Origin: Oegoconia quadripuncta
Lineage: Eukaryota; Arthropoda; Insecta; Lepidoptera; Autostichidae
NCBI GenBank assembly: GCA_949316235.1
Contig: OX438750.1
Span: 16,618,865 to 16,682,864 of the forward strand
Length of the DNA: 64,000 bases
Reading direction: 5' to 3'
Each line of letters starts with the position of its first letter. Positions within the stretch are counted from its first letter, which is position 1. Under the pieces are notes generated by a model. It was not told where the DNA came from and searched no databases. It saw only the letters and a program-made list of their open reading frames with translations. A program made the position numbers and the translations under genes. Of this stretch, positions 63,601 through 64,000 are shown piece by piece.

Positions 63601-64000
63601 TATTGATACGAAGCCTTGATGGGCAGTTAATATACATTTGTCATAAGATAATGTTCGTTTAATTCCTCTCGCCAAGTCCCAACACCTCACTATATCCGAG
63701 TTGGTCCCATAGCAAAGTGAATCCATAACCTCAGATGACACGGTGTACATTAACACCCGAAACTTATCAATAGATCGACCCTCAATCCATGTGCCAAAAA
63801 CGAAACTACACACGTAAATTTTTAGATGTTGGATAGCTGACGATCTTTTGCCCGATGTTCTACTCTTAACGATTTAATTTAAAGTCTTAAATTTTCATCT
63901 TAGATCTGGATTGGTGATTAATTTTAGGGCGTAAGTCTGCGGATTTAACAAAACAATTGGACTCACTTGGCACAGTCGGTGAACCAATCCTGTATCAGTT
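60659..64000 (-). CDS. POLRMT: Mitochondrial DNA-directed RNA polymerase, C-terminal five exons (5' part outside the window)
   Basis: Minus-strand exons, in transcript order: 63967-64000 (cut by the window edge), 63234-63362, 62668-62839, 61531-61622 and 60659-60785, stop TAG at 60659-60661. Junctions are GT-AG and the phases match throughout. The encoded C-terminus of the single-subunit, T7-like polymerase contains SVEWVTPLGLPVVQPYY, FPPNFIHSLDSSHMMLTGLH, the catalytic motif VHDCFWTH (the second metal-binding Asp), MNQ joined to ICREQFVALHSQPIL, and the terminal FDLNGVLNSIYFFS. This matches the animal POLRMT fingers/palm and closing C-terminal Phe-Phe-Ser. It transcribes mitochondrial DNA in the matrix. 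Introns hold LINE tails, a strong hairpin and a C21 run. Confidence 0.94.
61835..61904. other. Long imperfect hairpin, 29-30-bp arms, in a POLRMT intron
   Basis: The left arm 61835-61862 (ctgacagctctcagcgggtt...) pairs with the right arm 61875-61904 (...ccgctgagagctatgtcag) around a 12-base loop, with about three mismatched or bulged positions. The flanking gaaatc / gattt can extend the stem. The geometry resembles a pre-miRNA or a very small MITE. Confidence 0.65.
61905..62125 (+). repeat. RTE-like LINE C-terminal fragment, plus orientation
   Basis: With frameshifts it encodes LEW-R-GKRSVGHTRWTDDLMKA and terminates near the tgattttgatgatgtgctat stretch, the usual LINE 3' end. It lies between POLRMT exons at 61622 and 62668. 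Confidence 0.65.
62385..62640 (-). repeat. LINE ORF2 C-terminal fragment, minus orientation
   Basis: An open minus-strand segment includes IPNIRTKWFEPSFIMRTAKA, WNSLLASVFAESYNLGIFKS and RHRPHCHFPSGQ, a CR1/Jockey-like tail. Its 5'-truncated edge is about 30 bases from the POLRMT exon donor at 62667. The plus-oriented homologue is at 52640-52835. Confidence 0.7.
63548..63568 (+). repeat. C21 homopolymer (G21 on the POLRMT transcript)
   Basis: Twenty-one uninterrupted C residues are followed by tcccctc in the intron between POLRMT exons 63967-64000 and 63234-63362. The transcribed RNA would carry a G run able to form a quadruplex. The exact length may also be a sequencing or assembly artefact. 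Confidence 0.8.

Overview
The window reads as nuclear DNA from a moth or butterfly (Lepidoptera). Introns are AT-rich and long, coding exons are GC-rich, and the repeats are families I associate with Lepidoptera: a tRNA-headed SINE, RTE- and CR1/Jockey-like LINE tails, the 'aaccgacttcaaaaaaggag' repeat, a Helitron 3' end, and several Tc1/mariner groups. No bacterial operon, CRISPR array or plasmid feature is visible.

Layout: (1) 1-2570, minus strand: the 5' half of a BEL/Pao LTR retrotransposon that runs off the left edge, with a 615-codon Gag-protease frame, a broken start of reverse transcriptase and a candidate 5' LTR. (2) 3470-34119, plus strand: an MMD/PAQR11 membrane-protein gene in four coding exons. 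Its introns of 10.3 and 17.9 kb are full of transposable elements, including a complete-looking 2,118-bp rosa-like Tc1/mariner element with an intact transposase, a dead cecropia-type mariner, a 0.68-kb foldback, SINEs, MITEs and a Helitron remnant. (3) 34120-39130: an AT-rich, repeat-poor tract that may be a long MMD 3' UTR. (4) 40140-42191, minus strand: cytosolic arginyl-tRNA synthetase in one uninterrupted exon, tail to tail with MMD. (5) 43335-55897, plus strand: KATNIP (katanin-interacting protein), 14 proposed coding exons with consistent splice phases and about 778 residues. Its introns hold LINE tails, a dead mariner and a GC-rich minisatellite abutting a splice donor. KATNIP and the synthetase gene are head to head, about 1.1 kb apart. 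(6) 60659-64000, minus strand: the last five exons of mitochondrial RNA polymerase (POLRMT), cut by the right edge.

The four host genes have unrelated roles: a seven-helix PAQR protein, cytosolic tRNA charging, ciliary/microtubule biology and mitochondrial transcription. I see no pathway linking them. Exon boundaries were set by hand from GT/AG sites, reading-frame phase and remembered family conservation. I did not find a convincing undescribed biological system. The most unusual structures are the intact rosa-like element with a tRNA B-box-like sequence in both long TIRs, the minisatellite with a 113-bp higher-order period at a KATNIP donor, a duplicated exon end in KATNIP, and several strong hairpins.
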